From: Punica granatum
Taxonomy: Eukaryota; Streptophyta; Magnoliopsida; Myrtales; Lythraceae
NCBI RefSeq assembly: GCF_007655135.1
Contig: NC_045127.1
Span: 558,001 to 622,000 of the forward strand
Direction: 5' to 3'
DNA length: 64,000 bases
The notes beneath the pieces are model-generated. The model was given only the letters and a program-made list of their open reading frames with translations, was not told where the DNA came from and did no database searches. How positions within the stretch are numbered: position 1 is the stretch's first letter; each line of letters begins with the position of its first letter. The position numbers and the translations under genes are program-made. This document shows, in pieces, positions 46,762 to 58,500 of this stretch.

Positions 46762-49700
46762 ATGGTCATCAGCGAGGACGAGGAGTGGATAAAGGCTGCC
46801 CTGTCAGACGACTCCGCGGTGGCGGAGCTGCTCCTCCTCCTCCACAGCTCGCCAGCCGCGCCCGCCCCCTCCTCCCTTCGTATAGACTGGAGCGTCCGCC
46901 AGCGCAGGTCGCCCTCGTCCAAGGGAGTCCACAGGAGCCCGGACCCCTCGGTTCCGGAGAAGGGCAGCGCAGCCAAGCCCACACGGGCGAGTCCGACTAC
47001 GCCGCTGTCGTGGAGCGGAGCCACCTCCTCCGCTGACGGCCTCGAGGAGTCGAGCCTCCCCGCCGCCAAGCCGAGATCTAAGGTTCGTTCTGCTCGTAAT
47101 TCCGAAACTCCCTTTTTCTTTTTTTCTTTTTTTCTTTTTTCCCTTCTTCTTTTTACGTTTGCTTGCCAATCACGTGTTATCATACACACATTACTAATTT
47201 AGCTCAACTTTAGTCTTTTCAGCCCTTATTTATTTTATTTTGTGGGGGAAAAAGATTGATTGACCCATTCAGACACTTTTATAAATTAGACGTTATCATG
47301 AACCAAAGGTTGGGACCGCTCATATATAATACGGTACAGAACTATAACTTTAATTCGGCAATATCAGATTTGTTTACTAGAACTCCCGGCCCCGATGATT
47401 TTCGTTCGATCGGAATTGGAAATGCTCCATCAAAGAAGCTGTGGAGTAGAAATTTCGTTGTTCTATTATTATTATTTTTGGTTGGGAGGGGGGGGGGGGG
47501 GGGGGGGGGGGGGGAGGAAGAAGTTTCATTTTGATGGATCGGGTGGATGTTTCAAGATTGGTTGGGCCAGTCGCTTCGATGGTCAGAGTCTACTGAGTTT
47601 GGTGGCAGTGGCCGAATTGTTTTTCCTTTTCCTTTCTTTAATTAATTAATTAATTAATTAATTTTGTGGAACAAAATAGCCCAGCTAATTCCGATATTTT
47701 ACGTCCAATGTCCGTCTGGTGGCACCTCAGCGAGCGACCACGTCACGTCCACGGTCTCCGGAGTGACTGCTGCTCGTCGGGCCCCTTCTTGCTCTTGGGG
47801 TTTGTTTCATACTTGCATTACATTTGGTGATTTCCGGAAAAGCCCTCATTCATTTCTTTTTCTCTTTTTTTTTTCTTTATGCAAATGAAACAAAAGAAAA
47901 GAAAAAAGTATTTGAGGAAAAACGACTGATATTTAACCAAGAATATAGTTAGATTCCATAATGATATATAGGTCAGAAGAGCCAGAACAGAACTGTCCCA
48001 TGCCTTTATGGGTGCCACGAGGCTATGGAAATGTATGGTACAATTAATATATATATATATATATATATTTTGCTGGTAATAAACTAAACATACATATATT
48101 AATAATAATATATTAAATTCGGGATTGGCATACTTCTGGGAGAGGACAACATGGTCTTTTAACTTCATTTATTTATTTATTATATCATCTAAACCATAAC
48201 GTGCTCTCTTAATCATGAGTCAATTGTTTCGGTCAAAGCTCTCCCCGATGGCCCTTGAAATGCCAGGTGCTAGAGAGAGAGAGAGAAACTCCACCGTCCA
48301 GGGTCAACTCGTACTTTCCGTTCATATTCTTTCCTTCCTTTTCATTCCTGTGACCTCTAGTCAGCCTCTTCGAAAAACTCTGGCAATATTTTGAGATTAT
48401 CTTTTTCGATATGTTAGACGTGCATGTTGAAAAAATAAAAGAAAAAAGTTACGAGAATTTTCATCATTGGAGACATAACGAAAAATAATGATAATAAAAA
48501 AAAGATTTATGCATAATTTCGTTGTTGGAAGCATTGTTATCAGAACCGGACCGGACCGGCCGGTTCGACCGGTCGGACCGGGAACCGGCACCAAGTCCGG
48601 TCCGGTTCGCCTAAAAACCGAAATGGCAGCTTTGAACCGCCGGACCCATTGAACCGGCCGGTTTTAAGCAAAATTTCATTAAATCGGCCGGTTCTATGGG
48701 TTTTTATGGGTTTCCTATTTAATGTAAAAATTGGTTGGTTGTGTAAGGATTTGAACTCATGACCTCTTGCTTTTCATATTAGCATACTACCAACCAAGCC
48801 ACCACCACTTTTTGTTCTTTTAACTCTACTTTTAAGTACTTATTAAAATAAAATATTTATTTGAAGTAAGAAATATTAAATATAGATACTTTCTTATACT
48901 ATTGTTATATTTCTTTAAAATCATCATACTTTTATCTTAATTATCATAATTTTTTTAATAATATGAATATTTATTTTATTTTAAATAAACGAGCGGTCCG
49001 ACCCATCGAACCCCCGGTTGGACCCATAAACCCATGACCCCGTACCCCTTCCGGTTCATCATCCGGTCCGGTTCTGATAACACTGGTTGGAAGGGCAGTT
49101 TGGTCAGAGAGGAGTACGGTTCGATGGCGTATTGTCGTGGCAGAAATGGGTTTGCTTCTGCAATTTGTTGAAGCGTGTTGTGGTGGTGGGGAGTGGATTT
49201 ATCTGTGCTCTTTATGCCGTGGAATAATCCAGTGTCCTGCGTCTCACGGTTCCCTGTGTGCGCACACCACAGCCGGCCGCCCTTTTGTTCTAATCTGCGG
49301 CCGAGATGAGCGGTCGTGATTGGGCTGTCGTCACTCGGGTAACCCGCCAGCTACTGTAGCTAGTGGGGCCCATAAATGTTTTCTTTTCTTTTTTTTTATC
49401 GGATGGCAGCGGTTATTTTTTTGTCACGTGGCTGATTTGTCTGGTAATAAAATTCGATAATACAATAGTTATTTTTTTTTTCATTCACTCTCATATTTTT
49501 TTATTTAAATTAATTTTTAATATTAAAAATTTTAAATTATTCAACATTATTTTTTAATTTAATAATACAATCGTTACTTTTTTATTTTTATTTTTAATTC
49601 TAGCACATATTTTTTTAAAATTATTTTTATATTTATCTGATTAAATAAAATTAAATTAAATTAAATCAAAGAGTCTAGGGAGCCACTGCCAACAATGCCA

Positions 49701-50741
49701 CTTGGTTCGGGGTCAGCTATTTATGTGGGGACCACTTCTGTCGCCCACTTGCTCTTTTTGTCAAATGTTTATCCGCATGACGCCCTTTTTTCTCTCTCTT
49801 TTTGTCTCTGTTCTTTCTTTCTTCCTTTTTTTTTTCCCGATTTTTCCTACAATAACTAGCATATTTCTTTGAGACTATTACATGCTCAGTGGACTGTTTT
49901 GATATCTATGTATTTGTAATCGAGGTTTAACGGGAATGATAGGTTTCCTCAAGGACCGTCAACCCGAGTGGGGTAACAACCACGAAGAGGTCGAGAAGGA
50001 AAAAGGTAACAAATTCATTCACTACATAGTACCATATGCATGCCGGTCTTTCAACTCTAAAGTCGAAGTGATTCTTGGCCGCAGAGGACGTTAGTTGAGC
50101 TCCAAGAGGAGGAGAGTTTGCTGCTGAATGAACAGAGAAGCTTGGGACACGTGCGATTTCTAATCTTTCCTATGATTCATTCGCTCACATATACTTCTTT
50201 CCTATTTTTAGAACTCCCAAAATCGCACTCTTTAGATGAATATTGGTATTTTTCTTTTATCGTTTGTAGGAATTGGCAAACTTGCACGTACTCATCGAGA
50301 AACATAGAGCCATGAACGAAAGGCTGAAGAAACTAAAGGTGAGCTATGTATGTTGTTTTGCACGCCAACATCCTTCGGAGATGTTTGTTGTCTATATATT
50401 TTGAAGGACACATTCCCGATCGAGTGTGCATGGGCTACTAAGCTCCACTCGTTTTATGATAATTGTTTTTGTAGATAAAACTGAGCATATATCCAATTTG
50501 AATGAAACTGTACATGCCATAAACTGTGACACGCCATAAAACCGAGCATTTGAAAATTTGCCTTATGGAATTTTGTAATTCCTTTGTTTCACTCTTGCAG
50601 CTTGGTTTCCAAGAGCAGCGGGCGATAAATGCACGGGATCAATGTCATCCATCTGCCCTTGTTCCAGATACTGAAAATCCAAAAAATCGAGAAACAGTGT
50701 TTGAGCTGCCCGACCTGAACCTCCCGGTAGAAGATTCTTAA
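46762..50741 (+). CDS. Uncharacterised plant protein with coiled-coil segment and C-terminal DLNLP motif
   Basis: Exons 46762-47082, 49943-50005, 50085-50150, 50270-50338 and 50601-50741 join in frame to 219 residues. The N-terminus (MVISEDEEWIKAALSDDSAV) is acidic and precedes a Ser/Pro-rich region. A basic patch TTKRSRRKK could be a nuclear localisation signal. A predicted helical, possibly coiled-coil stretch follows (LVELQEEESLLLNEQRSLGH, then ELANLHVLIEKHRAMNERLK). The C-terminus FELPDLNLPVEDS contains DLNLP, an EAR-type repression motif in other plant regulators. No DNA-binding domain is visible. I recall related unknown proteins in Arabidopsis (At1g80610 type). A nuclear co-repressor-like role is inference. 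Intron 1 is 2.86 kb, by far the longest, and carries a hAT MITE and a G27 run. Confidence 0.8.
47488..47514. repeat. G27 homopolymer in intron 1 of the DLNLP-protein gene
   Basis: Twenty-seven consecutive G follow a TTA-rich stretch, inside the intron and about 400 bp after the first exon. It is one of four long G/C runs in this window. No role is known. Confidence 0.9.
48532..49085. mobile_element. Non-autonomous hAT-type element (MITE) with intact ends
   Basis: The 554-bp element is bounded by terminal inverted repeats that share GTTATCAGAACCGGACCGG and begin CATT and CAGT. It is flanked by a perfect 8-bp target duplication, GTTGGAAG, at 48524-48531 and 49086-49093, the size expected for hAT transposons. 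The ends are rich in CCGG words. No transposase is encoded. A tRNA-like stretch (rc of ggatttgaactcatgacc, near 48748-48765) lies inside. It sits in the first intron of the DLNLP-protein gene. Confidence 0.88.
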
Positions 50742-51440
50742 TCGGAAGCTTTTGGTTTTTCACATGAGCGGAGAATGAGGGTTGTCGTGGATGGTGTCAA
50801 CTAATCTTATACTCGCTCTTCTCGACTCCTTTGTAGGATTAGCTCTTTGTAACTATAGGAGTAAAACCGATCAATCTTTTAGCAGTCTTTGCGCTTCGAG
50901 AATTCCATTTGGGAGATTTTCGGCCTGATAAGAGAACCAATGTACGATTAGTTAGCGTATCTTTGGTGACCCTAACTCATTATACTGCAGCTGTATTTTA
51001 TTTCAGTAAAGTCCCGTCAAGAATTACTCGTGTTTTTCTATTTCTCTCCGGTTGTTGATACGAATGTCAATTTTCTCATATCTATATTCATTCCTTGCAG
51101 TTAATCTATCTTAAAATCTCAGAATATGTCACATCTAAATCAAATCATGGTTTGAAAAGTTTTCACCAAATACTGCGTGTGGAAAGATCACTGCTAGGGA
51201 CCACAAAATTAGCCCGAACATTTTGGGCTCACTTTGATACACCGTATCGATAATATCTTGTGGATATATTTGCTCCACAATTATCCCTCGTATATCTCAT
51301 AATATCTCTGATATTAACTCATGAATATTTTTATGAGATATTATTCTATCTCTAACCCTATATGTGATAAGCATGTTTACTTGTTATATACAGTCATATA
51401 TCTGATACACAGATTACTATATCTTAATAAAGATTTACTC
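50742..51440. other. 3' flank of the DLNLP gene and a truncated LTR fragment
   Basis: 50742 to about 51190 should hold the 3' UTR and flanking DNA. From about 51191 to 51440 lies an LTR-like fragment that is cut off where the duplicated segment starts. No gene is seen. Confidence 0.5.
51191..51440 (-). mobile_element. Truncated LTR-like fragment at the duplication border
   Basis: The fragment begins tgctagggaccacaaaatta, similar to the reverse complement of the end of the putative solo LTR at 54524-54961 (tgttagggaccggaaaattg). Further words match in the same order, such as tatctctaacc and acagattac. It stops where duplicated gene sequence begins at 51441. The two LTR pieces therefore lie in opposite orientation around the duplicate. 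Confidence 0.5.
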
Positions 51441-53432
51441 GGAAAGAGCAAGAAAATTAGCTTTGAAGAAGCAAAACGAAGAGGAAGTTTCTGGTCCTCA
51501 AGCGATTGCACTCCTTGCGACTACCACTCCCAGCACCCAGACTGCTGAAGATCAAAATCAAGCTGCTAGAGAAGCGCAAGAGAACAAAGTTGTCACTACT
51601 GAGATGGAACAGTTTGTTTGGGGTCTCCAGCTTAGTGAAGGTAATCTTTAATTTGTGAGACTTTGGATGATATATTGCCTGTGCAATGTATTGTTGCATC
51701 CGGTGGCTTTATCTATTTTACATTCTCAAATGCCTTGCTAGCTCGTATATATATATTTTCGACATCTATTAACTTTATGCTTGCTTCACCAGAATCTCGT
51801 AAGCGTTAGTGAAGATGTCTTCGAGGACGAAGATGAAGCACCGGTCGCATCTGATAACGAACATAAGGATGAGGCTGGTGGACAGACAGAAGTTAATGAG
51901 AATAGAAATGATGACAGGTCTCTCGATGAGGACAAGGAGGAGATAGCTCCAGATGAAACAATTCATGAAGCAGCTGTAGGGAAAGGTTTGTCTGGTGCAC
52001 TAAAGCTTCTAAAGGAGCGGGGGACACTCAGAGAAACCATTGAGTGGGGAGGTGGGAACATGGACAAGAAAAAGAGTAAGCTTGTTGGCATCATAGATGA
52101 CGAAGGAACTAAAGAGAGAGATCCGAATTGAGAGGAGATGAATTTGGCCGAATTGTGAGTCATTCTCAAACTCTATAAGCTTCCCAATCTAGTTGTTCTG
52201 CATTTTTCTTAGTTGATGGAATATTCTTTTCTTTATTCATCAGGACCAACGCATATTCTAGAGTGAGGTTAGTCAATTGGTTTTTTCCAAATTATTGAAA
52301 GAAGAAAAAAAAAATCTGCTACATGTAAAGTTATATCTTGCCTTAGGAATTGGTGGTTATGCTCACATGGTCAGCTTAGTAAAATTGTTTTGCTAAGCCC
52401 TATAGACATCCCTTAGGGTGCTGAGGAAGGACTAATGAGTTATAAGCAGGCCACACTCCACCATGTTTTCCTTCCAAATAGTGAAACCATCTAGTTACTT
52501 GAAGCTTCTCTTGTTTGTATCTGCAGTTAATCCCTAAAGAAGCATTCCATTCGCTGTCACATAAGTTCCATGGCAAAGGGCCTGGAAAGAGGAAGCAAGA
52601 GAAACGTATGAAGCAATACCAGGAAGAGTTGAAGCAGATGAAAAATGTAGACACTCCATCTCTGTCTGCCGAGAGGATGCGAGAGGCTCAGGCTCAAAAG
52701 AAGACACCTTATCTGGCGCTCAGTGGACATGTGAAGCATGGGTAAGCCACTTATCTTCTTTGCGTTTTTATTCTATATAAATAAATTTTATCAGTTGTTT
52801 CATGTTAAATTGAACTTGTGTGAGTCGGGGTAGATTGGGGAAGAGAGACAATTGTTGCAAAAATGTCAAATCTGAATTGTTATGAACTTGTAGATTGTGG
52901 AAAAATAGGTTATATCTACTTCCATCAATGGGAACTGAAGTCTCAATAGGAAAACCATTACAATGGGTTGGAGCAACTACACTTAAAAGCAAAAAAAGAG
53001 TTGCAGCACCTACTTTCTTTGTATGGATCGAATTGCTTTGCATGCCTTAATCTCATATTTGATGTATTTTTGCAGTCAAAATAGTGATCCAGGAAGTGCT
53101 TTTGCCACGGTCGAGAAAGATACAGGGAGCTTGACACCCATGCTTGGTGATAGAAAGGTCAGCATCTTCTCTTTTCTTTCGACTTTTTTTTTTCTCTACA
53201 TTGAACAGGCCTTAGATTTCATCAAAAAAAGAGCAAGCCTTAGAAAGGTTGCTGATGATTAGCTTCGTATGGTTCCAACTTTGGACAAATTTTAATAATT
53301 CTATTTCACCATCGAGCTCTGCTCTAATAGAATCTTTTCTCATTTTGGCAAATCTTATAATTTGAGCATTTCCTGGGGATCAAGCGCAAGCCCGACTCCT
53401 CCGAGAATAGGGGACCACCAAAGAAGCCTAAA
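51441..53432 (+). pseudogene. Truncated duplicate of the 3' half of the SART1/DOT2 gene
   Basis: The sequence is a direct copy of 58055 onward and covers the 3' part of exon 8 and exons 9-12 of the intact gene with their introns. It has no 5' half, start or promoter. Several lesions are visible: a 2-nt loss near 51804 in exon 9 (cctgatag in the parent, cgttag here), a 2-nt gain near 52118 that leads to a stop, the last acceptor changed from ATAG to ATAA near 53369, and the parental TGA stop changed to CGA near 53430. It cannot make the splicing factor. Confidence 0.92.
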
Positions 53433-53571
53433 ACACGAAAACTTTCTTTGAGAAATTTTGTGGGTTGACTCTGCCGAGATTGTGGCTACTCGCTTCAACT
53501 GCTGCAACATCATAATCGAAGACCATTTCAACATGTGTGGGAAGAATTATGCTCTGAAGTGAAATCCTCGA

Positions 53572-53574
<3 letters not shown>

Positions 53575-53613
<39 letters not shown>
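53575..53613. repeat. C39 homopolymer expanded from C5
   Basis: Within the duplicate, agtg is followed by 39 C and then agcggaaggg. The parent region reads aagtggcccccagcggaagg with only five C (near 60177-60181). The run therefore probably arose by expansion after duplication, unless the assembly is in error. Confidence 0.9.
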
Positions 53614-53949
53614 AGCGGAAGGGCAAATCTTCTGAAAGAGGGAAAAATACTCTTCCTGACATAATGTACAAATAATTGCCCCCTTTTGATTTTTTGAATT
53701 CCTGGATATTTTTCCATATATAGCAAGCATATTTTGGCTGCAATGAGCCGACAAACCAATCGATTGAGTATGATATGTGTGAATCATCGACTGCTTTATT
53801 GCTACCTAGAGACTTGTTAGCAGCAAACAAGGATTTACATTAATAACCATATGGAACTCACACTTCACGTGCATTATATGTATTATCACACTTAATTCAA
53901 CATAGTAATACATACAAATATATTCTAGTAATGATTGTCAAGCACTGAA

Positions 53950-54357
53950 AGTGTAATGTAAGATCAATATGATGAGCTAAAACTAGTGTCAAATAAATGG
54001 AAACAGTAGGTCCACCGATCAAAAAAATGGGAACAATAGAGCCTGTGAATAGCAAAGAAAGCAAAGAAGGCAAAGAAGGCTTGTACATCCATAACAAATC
54101 TCGCCGGAAGGAATCGTTCTGGCTGCACCTTGAAGGCCGCTTTCAAATATCTGTGGACAACCTTCCACCGCGAGCAGCCTCAACTTGCCTGACCTCACGA
54201 GCAGTTTCAGCCCGTCGTCAGTTACCCCGAGACATTTCCTCAACCTCAAATCTTGCAATCGGCAAATATGTGCCACGAGCTGCCTAACCTCGTCACTTAT
54301 CTCTTGGCACCGGACCAACTCCAGAGTTTCGAGGGAATTAGAGGAACATAGAGCTTC
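53950..54357 (-). pseudogene. Truncated duplicate of the F-box/LRR gene C-terminus
   Basis: On the minus strand the copy encodes the last LRR units of the F-box/LRR protein at 61380-62783, with blocks such as CRLQDLRLRKCLGVTDDGLK. It lacks the F-box and most LRRs. A single-base deletion near 54108 (aaat to aat on the plus strand) shifts the frame, so the native C-terminus RQDLSWMY is lost. The segment breaks off at about 54357, in the LRR coding region. The remaining sequence to the left is duplicated 3' flank. Confidence 0.88.
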
Positions 54358-55532
54358 TTCCTTTCTTCCATACTCTCATTTAAGCATCGGAGCCCTTTTG
54401 CAAGTTGTTCATGTGGTGTTCGTGGAAGCTCGAGTCCCGTGGTCTACACGTGATCAAGACCGGATTATTTTGGACTCTAACAACTTACAAACCCTTCTGC
54501 CATGCCACACTCCTAAATGAACTTGTTAGGATCTCGATTTTCGGACCTTGATCATGTGCTAAAATGGGTAGAACGGGAGAAGAATATCGATTCCCTTTAT
54601 TCGATATTTAAATGAGAGAGTGTACAGGAAAGTAAAAAGAATTGAACTTAAGATTTACGGTACCTGGAGAGGTATTTATTAGAGTCCCTAAATATTGGTA
54701 TCGAATATCGTAATCTGTATAGAATATTTAATAACAAATAATAAATAGATATACTTGCTATATATATGGTTAGAGATAACAAATAATATATCGTAGATAA
54801 GATATATATATCAGTAGAATATTCGTGAGATAATATCAAAAATCTTTGGAGATATAGATAAGAAAATATACAGGATTTAGTTACCTAATTTAGAGTATTA
54901 ATGTGAATCCAAGACCGTAAGTCGGACCTAATAAATCGGGCCAATTTTCCGGTCCCTAACATAACTAAAGCTGATAAATATTATCTTATCCTGAATATAG
55001 TAATTTCCATTTCAGTCTCGCCATGCCACACTCCTAAATGAGAACTGATAGTCATAAATGTCTATCCTGTATACAGTTTCGATTTATTATCTTTTCTAAG
55101 TTTTTCTGCATACAGCAGTATATATATATATATATGCATGTGTGCCTTGGAAGGAATTAATTCGAAGTCCTCCGATACCTAAGAAAATGAACTTGCAGCC
55201 CAGACTGTCGGCCCGAAAGTAGGCCCATTATATCGTGATCCTTTATTTATTGGGCTTTCGGCCCATAATGATCCTTTCACTCTCTTTCCCTTTCCGGCTA
55301 GGCGGCTATTCCTCTTTTCTCTTCACTGCTCATTCATTCATTCATATAAACGAACAGAGAAGCCTCTTACATGACTCCTTCTTCGGTCGTTCTTCATCCG
55401 TCAGCTGAGCTTAGGGCACAGATTTCTATTGCGTCGGAGCTCAGTGAGTGCCTGGTCAGAATTACGTGTGCAATTGCTTTCTACAGTTGACATCTACCTC
55501 GCGCGGGGAAGTCCTAGGGTTTGTGGCCTACC
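54358..55532. other. Spacer between the duplicate and the intact DOT2 gene
   Basis: It holds a putative solo LTR (54524-54961), a 26-bp word (catgccacactcctaaatga) repeated at about 54501 and 55023 on either side of that LTR, a TA run near 55121-55134 and the promoter/leader of DOT2 from about 55200. No gene is visible. Confidence 0.5.
54524..54961. mobile_element. Putative solo LTR
   Basis: The 438-bp block starts TGTTAGG and ends CCTAACA, a 7-bp inverted match with TG...CA ends. The 5-bp flanks are GAACT and TAACT, matching at four of five positions, consistent with an aged target duplication. The interior is AT-rich with no coding. A related fragment lies inverted at 51191-51440. Confidence 0.6.
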
Positions 55533-58500
55533 ATGGATGAGGAGAGGTTCGACTCGAGAGCTGAGGGGTGCGAACCGATGGAAATACATGACGATTTCGA
55601 AGACAATGGGGATGACAGGTCCAAGGAATCGAGCAGGCATCGCAGAGGGGATCGCAGCCGGAGGGATGAGAAGGATCAGCGGAGTAAGGAACGGGACAGG
55701 GAGTTGAAGGATGATAGAGTTTCGAGCAGAGATAGGAGGAAGGAGGACAGGGACGAGCGGGATAAGGACAGGAGGAAGGATCAGAGGGAAGACAGGGACA
55801 AGCATCGGGATAAGGAGCGGGAGCGCGAGAGGGAGAGAGATAGAGATCGAAAGGACAGGGCGAAGGAGAGGGACCGGGAGATTGATAAGGAGAATGATCA
55901 TCGAAGCCGTGATAAGGAGAGAGGGAAGGAGGATAGGAGTAAAGAGAAAGGTGGCAGGGAGAAGGACAGGGACAGAGAGAGGGACAGAGTGAAGGAGAAG
56001 GAGAGAGAGCATCATAGAGAGAGAGATGGGGACAAGGAGAAGGATAAGGAGAGGGTGAGCAAGAAAGGGGATGAAGCGCATCATCATGATGATAGAGTGA
56101 AGTTAGACCGTGAGCAAGATGGCAATGTTGCTGGGCACGAGCAGAACTCCCCCTCGGATGGAGCAAGAATGTCTACATCTGTGATTGAGGCGCGCATACT
56201 TAAGTAAGTGAAAGCTATTTCTCCTTGCTATTCTGTGATAATTTATAAGCTACACTGTGTAGGAAAACCCAGTTTTTCAATCTGTTTGCTTTTACGTCTT
56301 TGTGCGATCACTTCTTCCGGGCATATGCTTACTTCTAGTAGGGTGTGACGAGATGAAAGATTTATGATGTGTGTAGTACACCTCGGCATTTACTTTTGAA
56401 TTTGCAATATGCAATCAATAGCTTCTGAGGCTCGCCAAGTCTCGGCAGTGCTCACATTTGATGTGATTTTTGACATGCCAACATTTGACATTAAACATCT
56501 TTCCCTCAGGGCAAAAGAAGAAAGGGTAAAGCAAAACTCTGAAGGTGTTTCCGAAGTAATGGATTGGGTTGGTAGGAGCCGGAAGCTTGAGGAGAAAAGA
56601 AATGCAGAAAAAGAGAAGGCTGCACAACTTGCAAAACTATTTGAGGAACAGGTGAGATTGTATCTGTTGTCACTGTTAAAATTGCTCTCCGCTTTACCTC
56701 TACTGTGTAGTGCTGACTGTTCTTTCCTGTAAAAATTCACAGGACAATATTGAAGAAGATGAGGGGGAGGATCGCCAGACATCTCGTAAGATTTCTCCAA
56801 TCTTGTAGGAAGTATCCAATCATGTAATTTTTTACTTATTTTTTATCATATAGCTAGATTAAAAAAAAGGGGGTTAAAGACTATCAAATTGATAAATTCT
56901 TACTCCCATTTTGAACACCTTTTGACAGATCATTTAGCGGGTGTCAAAGTACTTCATGGCCTTGATAAGGTTATTGAAGGTGGTGCTGTGGTTCTGACAT
57001 TGAAAGATCAAAGCATACTTGCCGATGGGGACATCAATGAAGGTGAATATCATTGGATTACATTATTTACTTTATGTGCCTTTTTGGCCAGTTGAAGGTT
57101 CATGGTCTGACATTTTTCGTTTTCAAACTGATGTACAGAGGTTGATATGCTGGAGAATGTCGAAATCGGAGAGCAAAAACGGAGGGATGAGGCTTACAAA
57201 GCTTCTAAGAAGAAAACCGGTGTCTATGATGATAAGTAAGAAAAACAATTGTTTGGCCTGGGACATACAGTCTTCCAGAACACAATTCATGATTTTGAAT
57301 TGAATTGAAATGCTTTGAAATCTAATTATTGGTTATGATGAATTACAGATTCAGTGATGATCCAGCATCAGAGAAGAAGATACTTCCACAGTATGATGAA
57401 CCCGTTAAGGATGAGGTAAACTTCTGGTTAGAGATTATCCTTTGCTGAGGATGACAAAATTTAGCTAGCTGTAGTTTCTTACTTTATCGTTTTGCAGGGG
57501 GTTACTCTTGATGCAAGGGGACGCTTGACTAGTGAAGCTGAGAAGAAACTGGAAGAGGTAATAACTTTTTGTAAATTTTATGATTGATCAGATTTTGGGA
57601 TAGTGATGCTTATTTGATTCTTTCATTCAAAATTTCAGCTCAGAAGAAGGCTGGAAGGTGCTTCAACAAGCAGCCACTCTGAGAATCTCACCTCAACTTC
57701 GAGGGTGTCATTGGATTACTACACTCAAGAAGAAATGGTACAATTCAAAAAGCCCAAGAAAAAGAAATCATTGAGGAAGAAAGAGAAGTTGGATTTAGAT
57801 GCCCTTGAAGCGGAAGCAATTTCTTCTGGGTTGGGTGCTACGGATCTTGGATCTCGTAATGATGCACGGAGGCAGGCTATCAGAGGACAGCAAGAGAGAT
57901 TGGAGGCTGAAAGGAGAAATAATGCATATCAAGCAGCTTATGCGAAAGCAGAGGAGGCATCTAAACTATTGCGGCTGGAGCAAAATCTTCCTGTCAAAAA
58001 GGAGGACGAAGATGATGCAATTTTGGATGATGATGAAGATTTTTACCAGTCTTTGGAAAGAGCAAGAAAATTAGCTTTGAAGAAGCAAAAAGAAGAGGAA
58101 GTTTCTGGTCCTAAAGCGATTGCATTCCTTGCTACTACCACTCCCAGCACCCAGACAGCTGAAAATCAAAATCAAGCTGCAGCAGAAGCGGAGGAGAACA
58201 GAGTTGTCATTACTGAGATGGAAGAGTTTGTTTGGGGTCTCCAGCTTAATGAAGGTAATGTTTAATTTGAGAGACTGCATGATATTGCCTGTGCATGTAT
58301 TGTTGCATCTGGTGGCTTTATCTATTTTACTTTCTCAAATGCTTTGCTAGCTCGTATATTATTTCAACTTCTATTAACTTTATGCTTGCTTCACCAGAAT
58401 CTCGTAAGCCTGATAGTGAAGATGTCTTCATGGACGAAGATGAAGTACCGGTTGCATCTGATAACGAACAGAAGGATGAGGCTGGTGGACCGACAGAAGT

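Noticed and set aside
46755..47189. Minus-strand frames opposite exon 1 of the DLNLP gene
   Set aside because: Shadow frames. The plus strand joins five exons with correct splice sites.
51781..52131. Apparent 117-residue gene in the duplicate
   Set aside because: It is exon 9 of DOT2 in the truncated copy, with a frameshift before it and a frameshift-derived stop after it.
55494..56166. Long minus-strand frames opposite DOT2 exon 1
   Set aside because: They are antisense reflections of the RD/RE repeat codons; low-complexity Leu/Pro/Ser runs with no domain.
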